Of a stretch of DNA of 64,000 nucleotides, positions 14,751 through 23,340 are shown in pieces (position 1 is the first letter of the stretch; the number at the start of each line of letters is the position of its first letter). The DNA is from Terriglobales bacterium (GTDB lineage Bacteria > Acidobacteriota > Terriglobia > Terriglobales > Acidobacteriaceae). The position numbers were made by a program, and so were the translations under genes. The DNA lies in NCBI GenBank assembly GCA_035487355.1, contig DATHMF010000107.1:1-64000 (forward strand). Direction: 5' to 3'. The notes under the pieces were generated by a model that had not been told where the DNA came from, did no database searches, and saw nothing but the letters and a program-made list of their open reading frames with translations.

Positions 14751-15452
14751 CTAAATCCCGCCTGGTCTTTGCGTAGCTTGCGGCGGATGGAGTTCCTGCA
14801 GGCGAATGCTGTAGTGGCCGGTTTTGCCAGTATAGATTCTCTTTACGTAATAAATCCTATCCCCATCCACAAAAATCTCCGCATCTATGGGGACATCGAC
14901 ACTCCAGATGACATTTTCCTCTCCAGATTTGGAATCTATTTCCTCGTAGAACAGGCTGTCGGGCTCGTGCTGTCCATAGCCGGCGAGGCTGCCCTGCCCC
15001 AGGTAACCATTGCGATAGGCACTCAGGATTGCGTCCACCTCTGCCCCCTGATGTTGATGCTTGTACTTGACCTTACCCGTGTCTGCATCGAGTAGGATGG
15101 TTAAGTTGTCGTCGCAGTCAAGCAGCAGTTCGCTCAGAGCGGCGCTGAAAACCACCTTCCATACGGCCTCCCCTGAATAAATACTTGCATCGTCAGATTC
15201 GTCACCGATTGCATATTTCCAAACTCGTTTCCCGTCTCCACTCAGCATGTAGACGGTGTCATCTGCTACCACTACCATTCTGCCATCAGGCAGCACCTGA
15301 GGTGGGATTTGCCTAGGCCGGTGGCCGCTTGGGTGGGTAGACGTGAGTTCCACCTCGCTTGCTGGAAGCTGAGGCTTGGCCTTGTGTCGAGTTGCGCCAA
15401 GCAGGCAGGTTGCCAGACAGATCAGAGACACAACAGTTCGGGCGGATTTCAT
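14751..15452 (-). CDS. Secreted protein of unknown function with PQQ-like strands
   Basis: About 233 residues from ATG 15452, chosen because GAGGAG lies 9 nt upstream (ATG 15461 abuts it). A signal peptide (KSARTVVSLICLATCLLG) is followed by short strand-rich repeats ('RMVVVADDTVYMLSGDGKRVWKYAIG', 'NLTILLDADTGKVKYKHQ'), which look like two or three incomplete PQQ-type propeller blades. It is too short for a full propeller. Neighbours on the same strand are also secreted proteins, with no clear operon spacing. Function unknown. Confidence 0.7.
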   Translation of the reverse strand: MKSARTVVSLICLATCLLGATRHKAKPQLPASEVELTSTHPSGHRPRQIPPQVLPDGRMVVVADDTVYMLSGDGKRVWKYAIGDESDDASIYSGEAVWKVVFSAALSELLLDCDDNLTILLDADTGKVKYKHQHQGAEVDAILSAYRNGYLGQGSLAGYGQHEPDSLFYEEIDSKSGEENVIWSVDVPIDAEIFVDGDRIYYVKRIYTGKTGHYSIRLQELHPPQATQRPGGI

Positions 15453-15581
15453 GAAATTCATCTCCTCAATAAAATTAATGGTGGATTGCGCGGACACTGT
15501 CTGACAAGGCTTTATCTTAAAGAGTTTATGAATCTCGCTCGAAATTAAAGAATCTTGAATCCTCAGATAGAGTCATATTTT

Positions 15582-16274
15582 CTATTTTTCCTGTGCATCA
15601 GCGGCGGGCTCAGGCAGCTCGGGGATTTCGACCGCGCTCCCGTGGATCTCAAAGCTCAAAGGTGCGGTGCCAATGGGCTCGAAGGTCACGCGGGCCGGCT
15701 GGCGCTGCCATTTGGGAGTGGGGCACTCCGAATCAGGCACGTCGCTGTTGTGGGCGGCGCCAATTTCCTTGCGAACGACGGGTTTTTTACGCCCAATTTG
15801 AGCTACGACAACGTAAACCTTCTCGGCATCGCTGGAGACGCCGCAGTACGCGGCAAAATCCCGGTACCAGCTCACCGCCGAATAAAAAGGATCAAACTCC
15901 GGCAGGTTCAGCACAGAGACGCGCCCTGTCTGGCGGTCTACCAGCAACCATCCGCTGCGCTGCCACTTCCATTTGGGAGCTGCTTTAGGATCGTCGGGCA
16001 GCGAGTCATTCACTCGATACGCCCGGCGCACCACGAACACATGGTCGGTGACATCGTGCGGGTCGCCCAGCGTGAATTCACGCAGCTTGGAATCCACATA
16101 AAGCGCGCGGACCTTGATGTCCTGCGCCTTGTCTTCGGCGGGACCGACAAACCACTTCACTGGCATCCATGCGCCGAAGGTAATTGTGTGTTGCCGGGGC
16201 GCGGCAGAAGCCAGCACAGAAATTGCAAAAAAGAAGAAGACAATACCAAATAGTGCTTTCATGGTTACAAACAT
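15582..16274 (-). CDS. Secreted hypothetical protein
   Basis: 230 residues (ATG 16274; ATG 16262 also possible). The N-terminus MKALFGIVFFFFAISVLASAA is a clear signal peptide. The mature part is Trp/Lys rich with strand-forming segments ('WMPVKWFVGPAEDKAQDIKVRALYVDSKLREF', 'KWKWQRSGWLLVDRQTGRVSVLNLPEFDPFYSAVSWYRDFAAYCG') and ends in a Pro/Glu-rich tail. I do not recognise a named family. Confidence 0.7.
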   Translation of the reverse strand: MFVTMKALFGIVFFFFAISVLASAAPRQHTITFGAWMPVKWFVGPAEDKAQDIKVRALYVDSKLREFTLGDPHDVTDHVFVVRRAYRVNDSLPDDPKAAPKWKWQRSGWLLVDRQTGRVSVLNLPEFDPFYSAVSWYRDFAAYCGVSSDAEKVYVVVAQIGRKKPVVRKEIGAAHNSDVPDSECPTPKWQRQPARVTFEPIGTAPLSFEIHGSAVEIPELPEPAADAQEK

Positions 16275-16302
16275 ATTAACGAAACGTGCTGCGGTTGGGC
16301 GC

Positions 16303-17112
16303 TTAACCGCAAAATTGTCTAAGCTTCTGCCACCGGGCCTGGAACGATCCGCGTTCGACTTCGCCGTTTTTGAATTTCAACTCATAGGTTCCGGCTGCTC
16401 CGTTTTCGTCGTAGGTGGTGAGAGTAACGGTACCGGCCACCGCACTTTCGCACTGTTCAGGAGCAAGACACCGGTTGCCGAGACCCAGATCCCCTTGCAA
16501 CGAAATCGGTTGATTGACTGGAGGCGGCAGATTCCGCCAAAGGTTGATAGCGATTGAGGGAAGAGGGATCTCGCTTGAGGTAACCTGCAACTTTGTCAGG
16601 TAAATTGCAATTGCCGGGCCATCCCATGGTGCACATCCATTACGAACCACGGCGTAAGAATAGTTTCCTTTTCCAACCGGAGCTTGCGCAGTGATCGGTT
16701 TAGATGACAGCCAGGCGCTGCCGTCAACACAGCGGTTTTGGCGGCACTTGGCCTGAAAAGGAATCGGGGCGCATGCCGGACGCTGGTCCCACTGCTTCCC
16801 GCATGCATTACGGACCCGTGCCTGCAGCTTCAGCAACTCCGGTCCTCGTGTTTTGCTGATGCCGGGCTTGGCCAGCACGACCGCCGGAGCGCAAGAGTCG
16901 GCGCGAATGTAATATCCATCGCAATCTGCGTCCTGCTGGCAATGATCAGGCGGTGCTTTCAGAAATGCTTCCAGGTCCCTCTGCCTGGCGCTGCATGCAT
17001 CGTCTGCCGAAGCCGGCGGGAGCATGATAGATAACGTAGTGAGAACCGCAAGCGCACAACTAAAAATTGTTGTCCAGCCGGGGCTCGGATTGCGTAAAAA
17101 TCGAATAGCCAT
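16303..17112 (-). CDS. Cys-rich secreted protein, unknown function
   Basis: About 269 residues from ATG 17112 (MAIRFLRNPSPGW); an open extension to 17244 has no support. A signal anchor or peptide (TTIFSCALAVLTTLSIMLPPASA) precedes a Cys-rich mature region: 'DACSARQRDLEAFLKAPPDHCQQDADCDGYY', 'DSCAPAVV', 'ACGKQW', 'ACAPIPFQAKCRQNRCVD', then 'NRCLAPEQCESA'. Paired cysteines suggest several disulfides. Similar Cys-spaced N-terminal regions are found in myxobacterial and acidobacterial exported proteins of unknown role. Confidence 0.65.
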   Translation of the reverse strand: MAIRFLRNPSPGWTTIFSCALAVLTTLSIMLPPASADDACSARQRDLEAFLKAPPDHCQQDADCDGYYIRADSCAPAVVLAKPGISKTRGPELLKLQARVRNACGKQWDQRPACAPIPFQAKCRQNRCVDGSAWLSSKPITAQAPVGKGNYSYAVVRNGCAPWDGPAIAIYLTKLQVTSSEIPLPSIAINLWRNLPPPVNQPISLQGDLGLGNRCLAPEQCESAVAGTVTLTTYDENGAAGTYELKFKNGEVERGSFQARWQKLRQFCG

Positions 17113-17448
17113 ACTACTTGTTAGAACGATGCACTTCAGCAAACTTGCATTGCGAGTTCTACCACGTTGCAGGCAACCATTCAACCAGAGTATTTTTCCA
17201 TTCAAACTGACAACTTCCGGTCTGTTCGATCTAATACTGGTCAATCACGAACATAGTGAGCGATCTGCTTATTGAAACTTGAACCCGAAAACTGAAACTT
17301 TTTAAAATCCATTCTCTTCTGAAATCCGTTCTATTAGTGAAGTAACAATTTCCAGGCCTGAATCACAATCACATGAGACAGTTTCAAGTTGTTAGTTCAA
17401 GTTTCAAAATCCTAGCTTGAAACTTGAAACTTTTTGCAGGAGATAACT
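17113..17448. other. Intergenic region with a strong hairpin before the fibre gene
   Basis: A perfect 12-bp inverted repeat, TTCAAGTTTCAA (17396-17407) and TTGAAACTTGAA (17417-17428), followed by ACTTTTTG. It lies 20 nt before the ATG of the fibre gene, so it is either a terminator for an upstream transcript, a 5'-UTR control element, or a dispersed repeat; the phrase TTGAAACT recurs near 18550-18580. No gene seen. Confidence 0.55.
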
Positions 17449-18411
17449 ATGAAGTATTCGGCACATCGTTTTCTTGCCTATCTTGGGATCGTTGCTCTGT
17501 TCATCGGCTCGGGCACGAAGCTGCTGGCGCAGGGCTATTACGCTACTGTAGCCGGCGGATGGAACAATTCTGCCACCGGCAGCTACTCGGCGGTAGGTGG
17601 CGGCAGCAACAACCTCGCCAGCGGCTACGCCTCGGTCATAACTGGAGGCGCCGAGAACATAGGCAGTGGCAACTACACCACCGTGAGCGGAGGCTTCAAC
17701 ACCGGCAGCGGAGTTGCCTCCGCCGTAACTGGAGGCGCCTTCAACAACGCCAGCGGCAACTACTCGATCGTTGCCGGCGGCGGCGGCAATGTCGCCAGCG
17801 GGTTTGTCAGCTTTGCCGCGGGCTGCGGCGCTAACACCAATAACCAAAGCGGGGCTTTTGTGTGGGGTGACAGTGGATGTGCTGGCTTGAACGCCACCGT
17901 CCCCAACCAGTTTATGGCCCGCGCCTCTGGCGGCGTGATTTTCTATAGCAACTCGGGCCTGACCAGCGGTGTGCAACTGGCCGCAGGAGGCGGTAGCTGG
18001 TCTTCGCTCAGCGACCGCAACGTCAAGCAACACTTTGCCCCTGTTGATAACCAGCAACTTTTGCTACGCGTGCTGGCCCTCCCGGTTACCACCTGGAATT
18101 ACAAGACGCAGGATGCTTCCATCCGCCACATCGGACCGATGGCGCAGGATTTCTTCACTGCCTTCAACGTGGGCGAAGATGACCACCACATCACCGAGAT
18201 TGATGAAGGCGGCGTGGCCCTGGCCGCCATCCAGGGATTGAACCAGAAACTGGAAGAGCAGCTTCGTCAAAAAGACGCCCAGCTCTCCGCTCAACAGAAA
18301 CAGATTGAAGCCCTCGAACAGCAGATGCGCACCATGATGCTGCGCGTCGCGGCCGTGGAAAAAGCATCGCCAACGAATGCCCGGATCAGCGAGGTCGCCT
18401 CCGCACGGTAA
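17449..18411 (+). CDS. Surface fibre: YadA-like head repeats plus S74-type chaperone domain
   Basis: 320 residues from ATG 17449 (AGGAG 7 nt upstream). A signal peptide (FLAYLGIVALFIGSGTKLLAQ) is followed by about seven 14-15-residue repeats of the form GGxxNxASGxYSxVxGG (about 30-125), typical of trimeric beta-roll heads. Then comes a Peptidase_S74/intramolecular chaperone domain: 'SSLSDRNVKQHFAPVD' with the Ser-Asp...Lys signature near 190, 'HIGPMAQDFFTAF' and 'GVALAAIQGLNQKLEEQL'. It ends in a coiled coil (about 262-305). In phage fibres S74 trimerises and often cleaves itself. No YadA membrane anchor is present, so attachment is unclear. Confidence 0.85.
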   Translation: MKYSAHRFLAYLGIVALFIGSGTKLLAQGYYATVAGGWNNSATGSYSAVGGGSNNLASGYASVITGGAENIGSGNYTTVSGGFNTGSGVASAVTGGAFNNASGNYSIVAGGGGNVASGFVSFAAGCGANTNNQSGAFVWGDSGCAGLNATVPNQFMARASGGVIFYSNSGLTSGVQLAAGGGSWSSLSDRNVKQHFAPVDNQQLLLRVLALPVTTWNYKTQDASIRHIGPMAQDFFTAFNVGEDDHHITEIDEGGVALAAIQGLNQKLEEQLRQKDAQLSAQQKQIEALEQQMRTMMLRVAAVEKASPTNARISEVASAR

Positions 18412-18442
18412 GAACAGTTTGGCCAGTTGATACACTTGGGTA

Positions 18443-18464
18443 GAGACGCAGCTTGCTGCGTCTC
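18443..18464. repeat. Palindromic dispersed repeat (copy 1)
   Basis: GAGACGCAGC-TT-GCTGCGTCTC, perfect 10-bp arms. Related copies at 23057-23078 and 37161-37186. Confidence 0.8.
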
Positions 18465-18605
18465 CTGCTCGCGTTACCATTCTTTTTAGGCGGATGCCGT
18501 GCTGAGAACCTTTGTGTCTCCATTCTGAACCAAATCCAAGTTGACATCTTCTGCTTGAAACTCGACACTTGAAGCTTGAAACCAATCCCGGCGTCTACGT
18601 CGCTG

Positions 18606-19403
18606 ATGGATGAAGGCAAGAACGAATTCGTGAAATACAGCATCGTCATTCCGGCCTACAACGAAGCCGCCCGCATCGCTCCGACCTTGGAGAAGATTCT
18701 GGCGCATACCGCCCAACAGGGATGGCAAGCTGAAATCCTTGTGGTCAACGACGGCTCGCGCGATAACACCGCCGAAATTGTGCGCGAATGCGCGCAGCGC
18801 AACCCTTCCGTGAAACTGGTAGAAAACCCCGGCAATCGCGGCAAAGGATACAGCGTGCGCAACGGCATGCTGCACGCTCAAGGCGACATCTTACTGTTCA
18901 GCGATGCCGATCTCTCCGCGCCAATCTATGAGGCAAGCAAACTCTTTACCGCTCTTGAAAGCGGGGCCGGGGTGGCCATTGGCTCCCGCTGGATGAATAG
19001 AGCATTGCAGATTGAGAAGCAGCCGCTTCTCCGCCAGTTTTTCGGGCGCATATTCAACCTGGCACTTAGAATTGTTCTTAATCTGAAGCAAAAAGATACG
19101 CAGTGCGGATTCAAGGCCTTCACCCGGCGCGCCGCCGACACCATCTTTCCCCGGCAGCGGATCGAACGCTGGGGCTTCGATCCCGAGCTTCTCTTCCTCG
19201 CCCACCGGCTTGGATTTAAAGTCGCAGAAGTCCCAGTGGAGTGGGCGCATGACGACCGCTCAACGATCCATCCATTAAGAGACGGCATTAAGATGTTTTT
19301 TGAGATGTTGAAGGTGCGCTGGAATTCGATCACCGGCAAATACAAAGTTCCGCATCTGGCGTTAGGCCCGCCCGACTCCAACCCCAGCGAAAGAACCGCC
19401 TAA
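18606..19403 (+). CDS. GT2 family glycosyltransferase (dolichyl/polyprenyl-phosphate glucosyltransferase-like)
   Basis: About 265 residues from ATG 18606; TTG 18576 is an alternative. GT-A fold motifs: 'YSIVIPAYNEAARIAPTLEKIL' near 12, 'EILVVNDGSRDNTAEIV' near 42, 'NRGKGYSVRNGMLHAQGDILLFSDADLSAP' near 80-108 (DAD metal site), and 'KDTQCGFKAFTRRAA...RWGFDPELLFLAHRLG' near 172-205. The pattern matches ALG5/DPG-synthase-like enzymes that move a sugar from a nucleotide donor to polyprenyl phosphate at the membrane. No C-terminal transmembrane pair is visible, so membrane contact would be peripheral. Confidence 0.88.
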   Translation: MDEGKNEFVKYSIVIPAYNEAARIAPTLEKILAHTAQQGWQAEILVVNDGSRDNTAEIVRECAQRNPSVKLVENPGNRGKGYSVRNGMLHAQGDILLFSDADLSAPIYEASKLFTALESGAGVAIGSRWMNRALQIEKQPLLRQFFGRIFNLALRIVLNLKQKDTQCGFKAFTRRAADTIFPRQRIERWGFDPELLFLAHRLGFKVAEVPVEWAHDDRSTIHPLRDGIKMFFEMLKVRWNSITGKYKVPHLALGPPDSNPSERTA

Positions 19404-19455
19404 AGTCTGAAGCAAAACTGGCAACTAACAACCAGGAAACCGGCAACTGTGATCC

Positions 19456-19722
19456 CTACGATGCCGCCTCTTCCCGCACATTCTGGCGGCGCGGAACGGC
19501 GGACACCCCTTTACCCCGCTCGAGTGCGAGCGTCATGGTATTGGAGCAGCGTCCACAGAGCCAGAAATGCTCCAGACGCGGGGTCTTCCGCGACGAAGGA
19601 ACAAGCTGCGGTCCCGTTGGCCGGGTTTCTCCCGAGCCATCTATTTCTACCTGGAAAATTTTGCCTTCACGGAAGTACTGAAACGGTGTTGAGCAGTTTG
19701 GATTGGCGCATTTAGAAACCAT
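19456..19722 (-). CDS. Small zinc-binding protein, unknown function
   Basis: 88 residues from the second ATG (19722), which has GAGAGG 6 nt upstream. Two Cys pairs, 'KCANPNCSTPFQYF' (about 4-9) and 'FWLCGRCSNTMTL' (about 55-58), form a likely single zinc site around a strand-rich core ('GKIFQVEID'). Acidobacteriota carry many such short zinc-finger proteins of unknown role. The C-terminal tail is charged. Confidence 0.7.
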   Translation of the reverse strand: MVSKCANPNCSTPFQYFREGKIFQVEIDGSGETRPTGPQLVPSSRKTPRLEHFWLCGRCSNTMTLALERGKGVSAVPRRQNVREEAAS

Positions 19723-19989
19723 TGACATCCTCTCGATATCTATATCAGTGAGTCCTGCTAAGCAGCAGGGTGGAAGTCACGGCTGTAGCGTTGCTCAGCC
19801 AGAGATTAAAAGAAAAATTGCACTTTATTCAGATGCAGCAATCTGGCTTTGAGTCGCAGGATTAAGAAAATTTAACTTTCGGAAGCAGGAAGCGCTTCTG
19901 AAAATCGCGGTTCTTTTATAATGATATCTATAATCTTCTCAATTACAACCTGAAAGATTTGACTGCAACAATTCGAGACAAGGGATTTC
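19723..19989 (+). promoter_or_regulatory. Leader/promoter region of 2-oxoglutarate dehydrogenase E1
   Basis: Two TATAAT boxes occur at 19917-19922 and 19929-19934, both without a clear -35. Upstream is a short hairpin (CCTGCT/AGCAGG, near 19756). AAGGGA lies 5 nt before the sucA ATG. No known riboswitch pattern is evident. Confidence 0.4.
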
Positions 19990-22479
19990 ATGAGTATCAC
20001 CCAAACCATGCCGGAAGCTGCCACGCAGCCACCCGCAGACCACGAAAAGATTTTTGAGCTCTTCCGCCGCTGGGGGTACCTTCAGGCCGCCCTCGACCCG
20101 CTCGGACACATGCCGCCCGAGCCTCATCCTGAACTGAAGCTCACCGGTAAGATCGCCGAAGAAGCGCGAGCGATCTATTGTGGCCCGATCGGCGCCGAAT
20201 TCATGCACCTGCCGCAGCCCGAGCGCCGTCTCTGGGTACAGGAGCGCATGGAAGGGCGGTCCTTGAAAAAAGCCCCGGATGCTGAACGTATTCTGCAGCG
20301 CCTCATCCGCTCCGAGGTGTTTGAACAGGTCATCCAGTCGCGTTATCTGGGGACCAAGCGTTTTTCGCTTGAAGGTCTGTGCGGCCTGATTCCGCTGATG
20401 GATGAAATTCTGGAAGTCGCCGCCGCGCGCGGAACCGTGGAAGCCATCCTGGGCATGAGCCATCGCGGCCGCCTCAACGTCATGCTGAACATTGTGTGCC
20501 GCGATGCCGCCGAGATTTTTTCCGGCTTTGAAGATGTAGACCCGCGCAGCGTGCTGGGAGCGGGCGATGTGAAATACCACATGGGCGCCACCGGTGAATT
20601 CAACACGCGCAGCGGAAAAAAGATCAATATCCACCTGGTTTCCAATCCCAGCCACCTGGAAGCAGTGGACCCGGTCGTGCTCGGACGCACCCGCGCCAAG
20701 CAGACCCGCTACGGCGATACCAGCCGCACCCAGTATCTTCCCATCGAGCTGCATGGTGACGCCGCCTTTGCCGGACAGGGCATCCTGGCAGAAACGTTGA
20801 ATCTCGCCGGCCTGCAGGCCTACGATGTGGGCGGAACCATCCACGTGATCTGCAATAACCTGATTGGCTTTACCACCAGCCCCAAAGACCTGCATCCCAC
20901 GCGCTTCGCCTCGGACGTAAGCAAGCGCCTGCCGGTCCCGGTCTTTCACGTCAACGCGGAAGATCCTGAAGCTATCGTCCGTGTGGCAAACATGGCTGCC
21001 GAGTATCGCTATGAGTTCTCCAGCGAGGTTGTCATTGACCTGATCGGCTTCCGCCGTCACGGGCATAGCGAGGTGGATGACCCCACCATCACGCAACCGG
21101 CGTTGTACAAAATCATCAATCAGCATCCGCCGCTGTGGCAGATTTATGCCCAGAAAAACAATCTCGATCCTGCGCCTGTGGTTGAGCAAGTCAAAACCGA
21201 GTTGCAGGATGCGCAAAAGCGCGGCCAAAGCATAAAAAAGAAGCTGCTCTTTTACACCCTGCCCGCGTATTGGGATAAGTTTGTCGGCGGCAACTACAAG
21301 CCGGAATATGAAGTCCGCACCGGGATTGATACCGCCGAGCTCGCCGCAGTTACGCAGGCGCTGACCACCGTGCCCGAGATTTTTACTCCACATCCTAAGA
21401 TCAAGAAGCTGCTGGAAGAGCGCGCCCGCATGGGCTCCGGCGCTAAAGCGGTAGATTATGGCATGGCGGAAGCGCTGGCCTTCGGATCGCTGCTGAAACA
21501 AGGTGTCCCCATCCGCATGAGCGGACAGGATAGCCGCCGCGGGACCTTCAACCAGCGTCACGCCGTGCTTATTGATGTAGAGAACGAGCAGGAATATATC
21601 CCGCTTTGTCACGTTTCCAAAGACCAGGCGCGCTGCGAAATTTACAACTCCACGCTTTCCGAGGCTGCCGTGCTGGGCTACGAATATGGCTACAGCCGCG
21701 ATTATCCCGAGACGCTGGTGCTCTGGGAGGCCCAGTTCGGTGACTTCGCCAACGGCGCGCAGATTGTGATTGACCAGTTTGCCAGCGCCGGCGAGGACAA
21801 ATGGCGCCTGTACTCAGGGCTGGTCCTGCTGCTGCCGCACGGTTATGAAGGCCAAGGCCCGGAGCACTCCAGCGCCCGCGTTGAACGTTTTCTGCAACTG
21901 GCCGCCGAAGACAACATGCAGATTTGCCAGCCCTCCAACGCTGCCCAGTACTTCCACCTGCTGCGGCGGCAAGCCCTGCAAAAATGGCGCAAGCCGCTGG
22001 TCGTCTTTACCCCCAAGAGCATGCTGCGGCATCCCGATGCCAGCAGCAACGTCGACGAATTTACCCGCGAACGTTTTCTGCGGGTTGTCCCTGATAATCA
22101 GGTGAGCAACGCATCGCGCATGTTGATCTGCAGCGGCAAAATTGGCCACGAGCTACGCCAGGCACGCACTGCGCGTAAAGATACGCGCACTGCCATTGTC
22201 TTCCTCGATCAGCTCTATCCTTTCCCGGAAAAAGAGCTGGAAGCAGAGCTGGCCCGCCATCCCAAGCTGCGCGAGATCATATGGGTTCAGGAAGAGCCGG
22301 CCAACATGGGTGCTCTCTCCTACGTGCTGCCACGGCTGGAGCGCGTGGCCGGCAAGATTCCCGTACTCTCGATCAAACGCTCGGCCAGCGCCAGCCCGGC
22401 AACCGGCTCCGCCAAGGCGCACGAGATGGAGCAGAAGACGCTGGTCACGATGGCATTCGGAAGTAAGCCAAGCTCTTAG
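19990..22479 (+). CDS. sucA: 2-oxoglutarate dehydrogenase, E1 component
   Basis: 829 residues. This ThDP-dependent homodimer decarboxylates 2-oxoglutarate and reductively succinylates the lipoyl group of E2 in the TCA cycle. Motifs: 'FEQVIQSRYLGTKRFSLEG', 'ILGMSHRGRLNVMLNIVCR' (near 155), 'DVKYHMGATGEF', 'VSNPSHLEAVDPVVLGRTRAKQ', 'GDAAFAGQGILAETLNL' (ThDP/Mg), 'IGFTTSPKDLHPTRFASD' and 'RRHGHSEVDDP'. The C-terminal transketolase half has 'SGQDSRRGTFNQRHAVL' and 'QFGDFANGAQIVIDQF'. The N-terminal PSBD-like segment is shorter than in E. coli (933 aa). The matching E2 is at 35.3 kb, so the complex is not one operon. Confidence 0.95.
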   Translation: MSITQTMPEAATQPPADHEKIFELFRRWGYLQAALDPLGHMPPEPHPELKLTGKIAEEARAIYCGPIGAEFMHLPQPERRLWVQERMEGRSLKKAPDAERILQRLIRSEVFEQVIQSRYLGTKRFSLEGLCGLIPLMDEILEVAAARGTVEAILGMSHRGRLNVMLNIVCRDAAEIFSGFEDVDPRSVLGAGDVKYHMGATGEFNTRSGKKINIHLVSNPSHLEAVDPVVLGRTRAKQTRYGDTSRTQYLPIELHGDAAFAGQGILAETLNLAGLQAYDVGGTIHVICNNLIGFTTSPKDLHPTRFASDVSKRLPVPVFHVNAEDPEAIVRVANMAAEYRYEFSSEVVIDLIGFRRHGHSEVDDPTITQPALYKIINQHPPLWQIYAQKNNLDPAPVVEQVKTELQDAQKRGQSIKKKLLFYTLPAYWDKFVGGNYKPEYEVRTGIDTAELAAVTQALTTVPEIFTPHPKIKKLLEERARMGSGAKAVDYGMAEALAFGSLLKQGVPIRMSGQDSRRGTFNQRHAVLIDVENEQEYIPLCHVSKDQARCEIYNSTLSEAAVLGYEYGYSRDYPETLVLWEAQFGDFANGAQIVIDQFASAGEDKWRLYSGLVLLLPHGYEGQGPEHSSARVERFLQLAAEDNMQICQPSNAAQYFHLLRRQALQKWRKPLVVFTPKSMLRHPDASSNVDEFTRERFLRVVPDNQVSNASRMLICSGKIGHELRQARTARKDTRTAIVFLDQLYPFPEKELEAELARHPKLREIIWVQEEPANMGALSYVLPRLERVAGKIPVLSIKRSASASPATGSAKAHEMEQKTLVTMAFGSKPSS

Positions 22480-22714
22480 CCGTTAGCTTTTGGCTCTTAG
22501 CGCCGTAGGCGCGGCGGAGAGTTTAGCCCACCGCGAAGCGGTGGGTAAGCAGAAATAAAGAGTGCGAGCCCCGTAGGGGCGACACCAAAAAGCTTCCTTG
22601 CCGATACCGATTCTGAAACGGCCATGAGGTTGAAAGCTTAAAGCTAAGAGCTAAAAGCTAAGAGCTTCTTCTGGAAGAGTAGAATTAATCCTAGACAATC
22701 TTAAGGAGCATTAA
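22480..22714. repeat. Palindromic repeats between sucA and yggX
   Basis: CCCACCGC-GAA-GCGGTGGG (22527-22545) and GCCCCGTAGGGGCGAC (22568-22583), members of the same families seen at 23200-23281. The phrase GCTAAGAGCTAAAAGCTAAGAGC (about 22644-22666) pairs with TTAGCTTTTGGCTCTTAG (about 22482-22500), giving a large inverted repeat that frames the segment. Confidence 0.6.
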
Positions 22715-23011
22715 ATGGGTAACGACAACAAGCCGGGCCAGCGCATGGTCTATTGCATAAAATTGCAGAAGGAGCTGCCCGGGCTGGATGAGCCTCCCTT
22801 CGACGGCGAGCTGGGCCAGCGCATCTATAACCAGGTCTCAGCCGAAGCCTGGCGGGCGTGGGGCGACTTCTGCAAGATGGTGCTGAACGAATACCGCCTC
22901 AATCCGGCCAGCCCGCACGACCAGCAAGTCATCGTGCAGCACATGGAACACTATTTCTTCGGCGAGAATCCCGTGGCGCCGCCACCGGAGTATGTCCCGC
23001 CCAAGAGCTAA
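22715..23011 (+). CDS. yggX: Probable Fe(2+)-trafficking / oxidative damage protection protein
   Basis: 98 residues. After a short lead the YggX pattern is clear: 'RMVYCIKLQKELPGLDEPPF' with the conserved Cys, 'GELGQRIYNQVSAEAWRAWGDFCKMVLNEYRLN' and 'HMEHYFFGE'. The family protects iron-sulfur proteins and is linked to labile iron handling in the cytoplasm. AAGGAG lies 6 nt before the ATG. The first ten residues and the Pro-rich tail are longer than in E. coli (91 aa). Confidence 0.9.
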   Translation: MGNDNKPGQRMVYCIKLQKELPGLDEPPFDGELGQRIYNQVSAEAWRAWGDFCKMVLNEYRLNPASPHDQQVIVQHMEHYFFGENPVAPPPEYVPPKS

Positions 23012-23056
23012 AGCAGTTTGCAGGAGGATGAGCGGTAGACAAGAGGATGACCGGTA

Positions 23057-23078
23057 GAGACGTAGCTTGCTACGTCTC
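23057..23078. repeat. Palindromic dispersed repeat (copy 2)
   Basis: GAGACGTAGC-TT-GCTACGTCTC. It differs from copy 1 by a paired C-to-T/G-to-A change that keeps the stem perfect. Confidence 0.8.
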
Positions 23079-23189
23079 CAAGCCTGGATCACGAGACTAT
23101 ATCAGGGCGCGGCTTTTTAGCATGCGTTAGAAGGCCTGTATAAAGAGTCTGTGTGGGAACTGAATTTTAGTGGGTACCTGAAGGGCGAA

Positions 23190-23281
23190 CAACCCCGAAG
23201 GGGTGACGCATTATAGCCCAGCGCTTCAGCGCTGGGTAGGTTGCAGGAAACGATTCCTAGTCCCGTCAGGGACGACGCTAT
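23190..23281. repeat. REP-like repeat block (copy 2 of the 10463 family)
   Basis: Contains CCCAGCGC-TTCA-GCGCTGGG (23217-23236) followed by the 33-bp element at 23249-23281, which matches 10463-10495 at 31 of 33 positions. It lies between yggX and lipB. Confidence 0.7.
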
Positions 23282-23340
23282 GCGTTCAAATTCTCACACA
23301 GACTTTTTGTCCTCTGCGGGAATGAATCTTTGAACGAATA

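Noticed and set aside
19740..19985. Riboswitch upstream of sucA
   Set aside because: Only one short hairpin; no conserved riboswitch core could be matched.
19939..21612. 557-codon minus-strand ORF opposite sucA
   Set aside because: Shadow frame of a high-GC third-position coding sequence; no domain in the translation, while the plus strand is unmistakable E1.
22480..23281. CRISPR array
   Set aside because: Repeats are palindromic, differ in type and spacing, and have no regular spacers; no cas genes are present.
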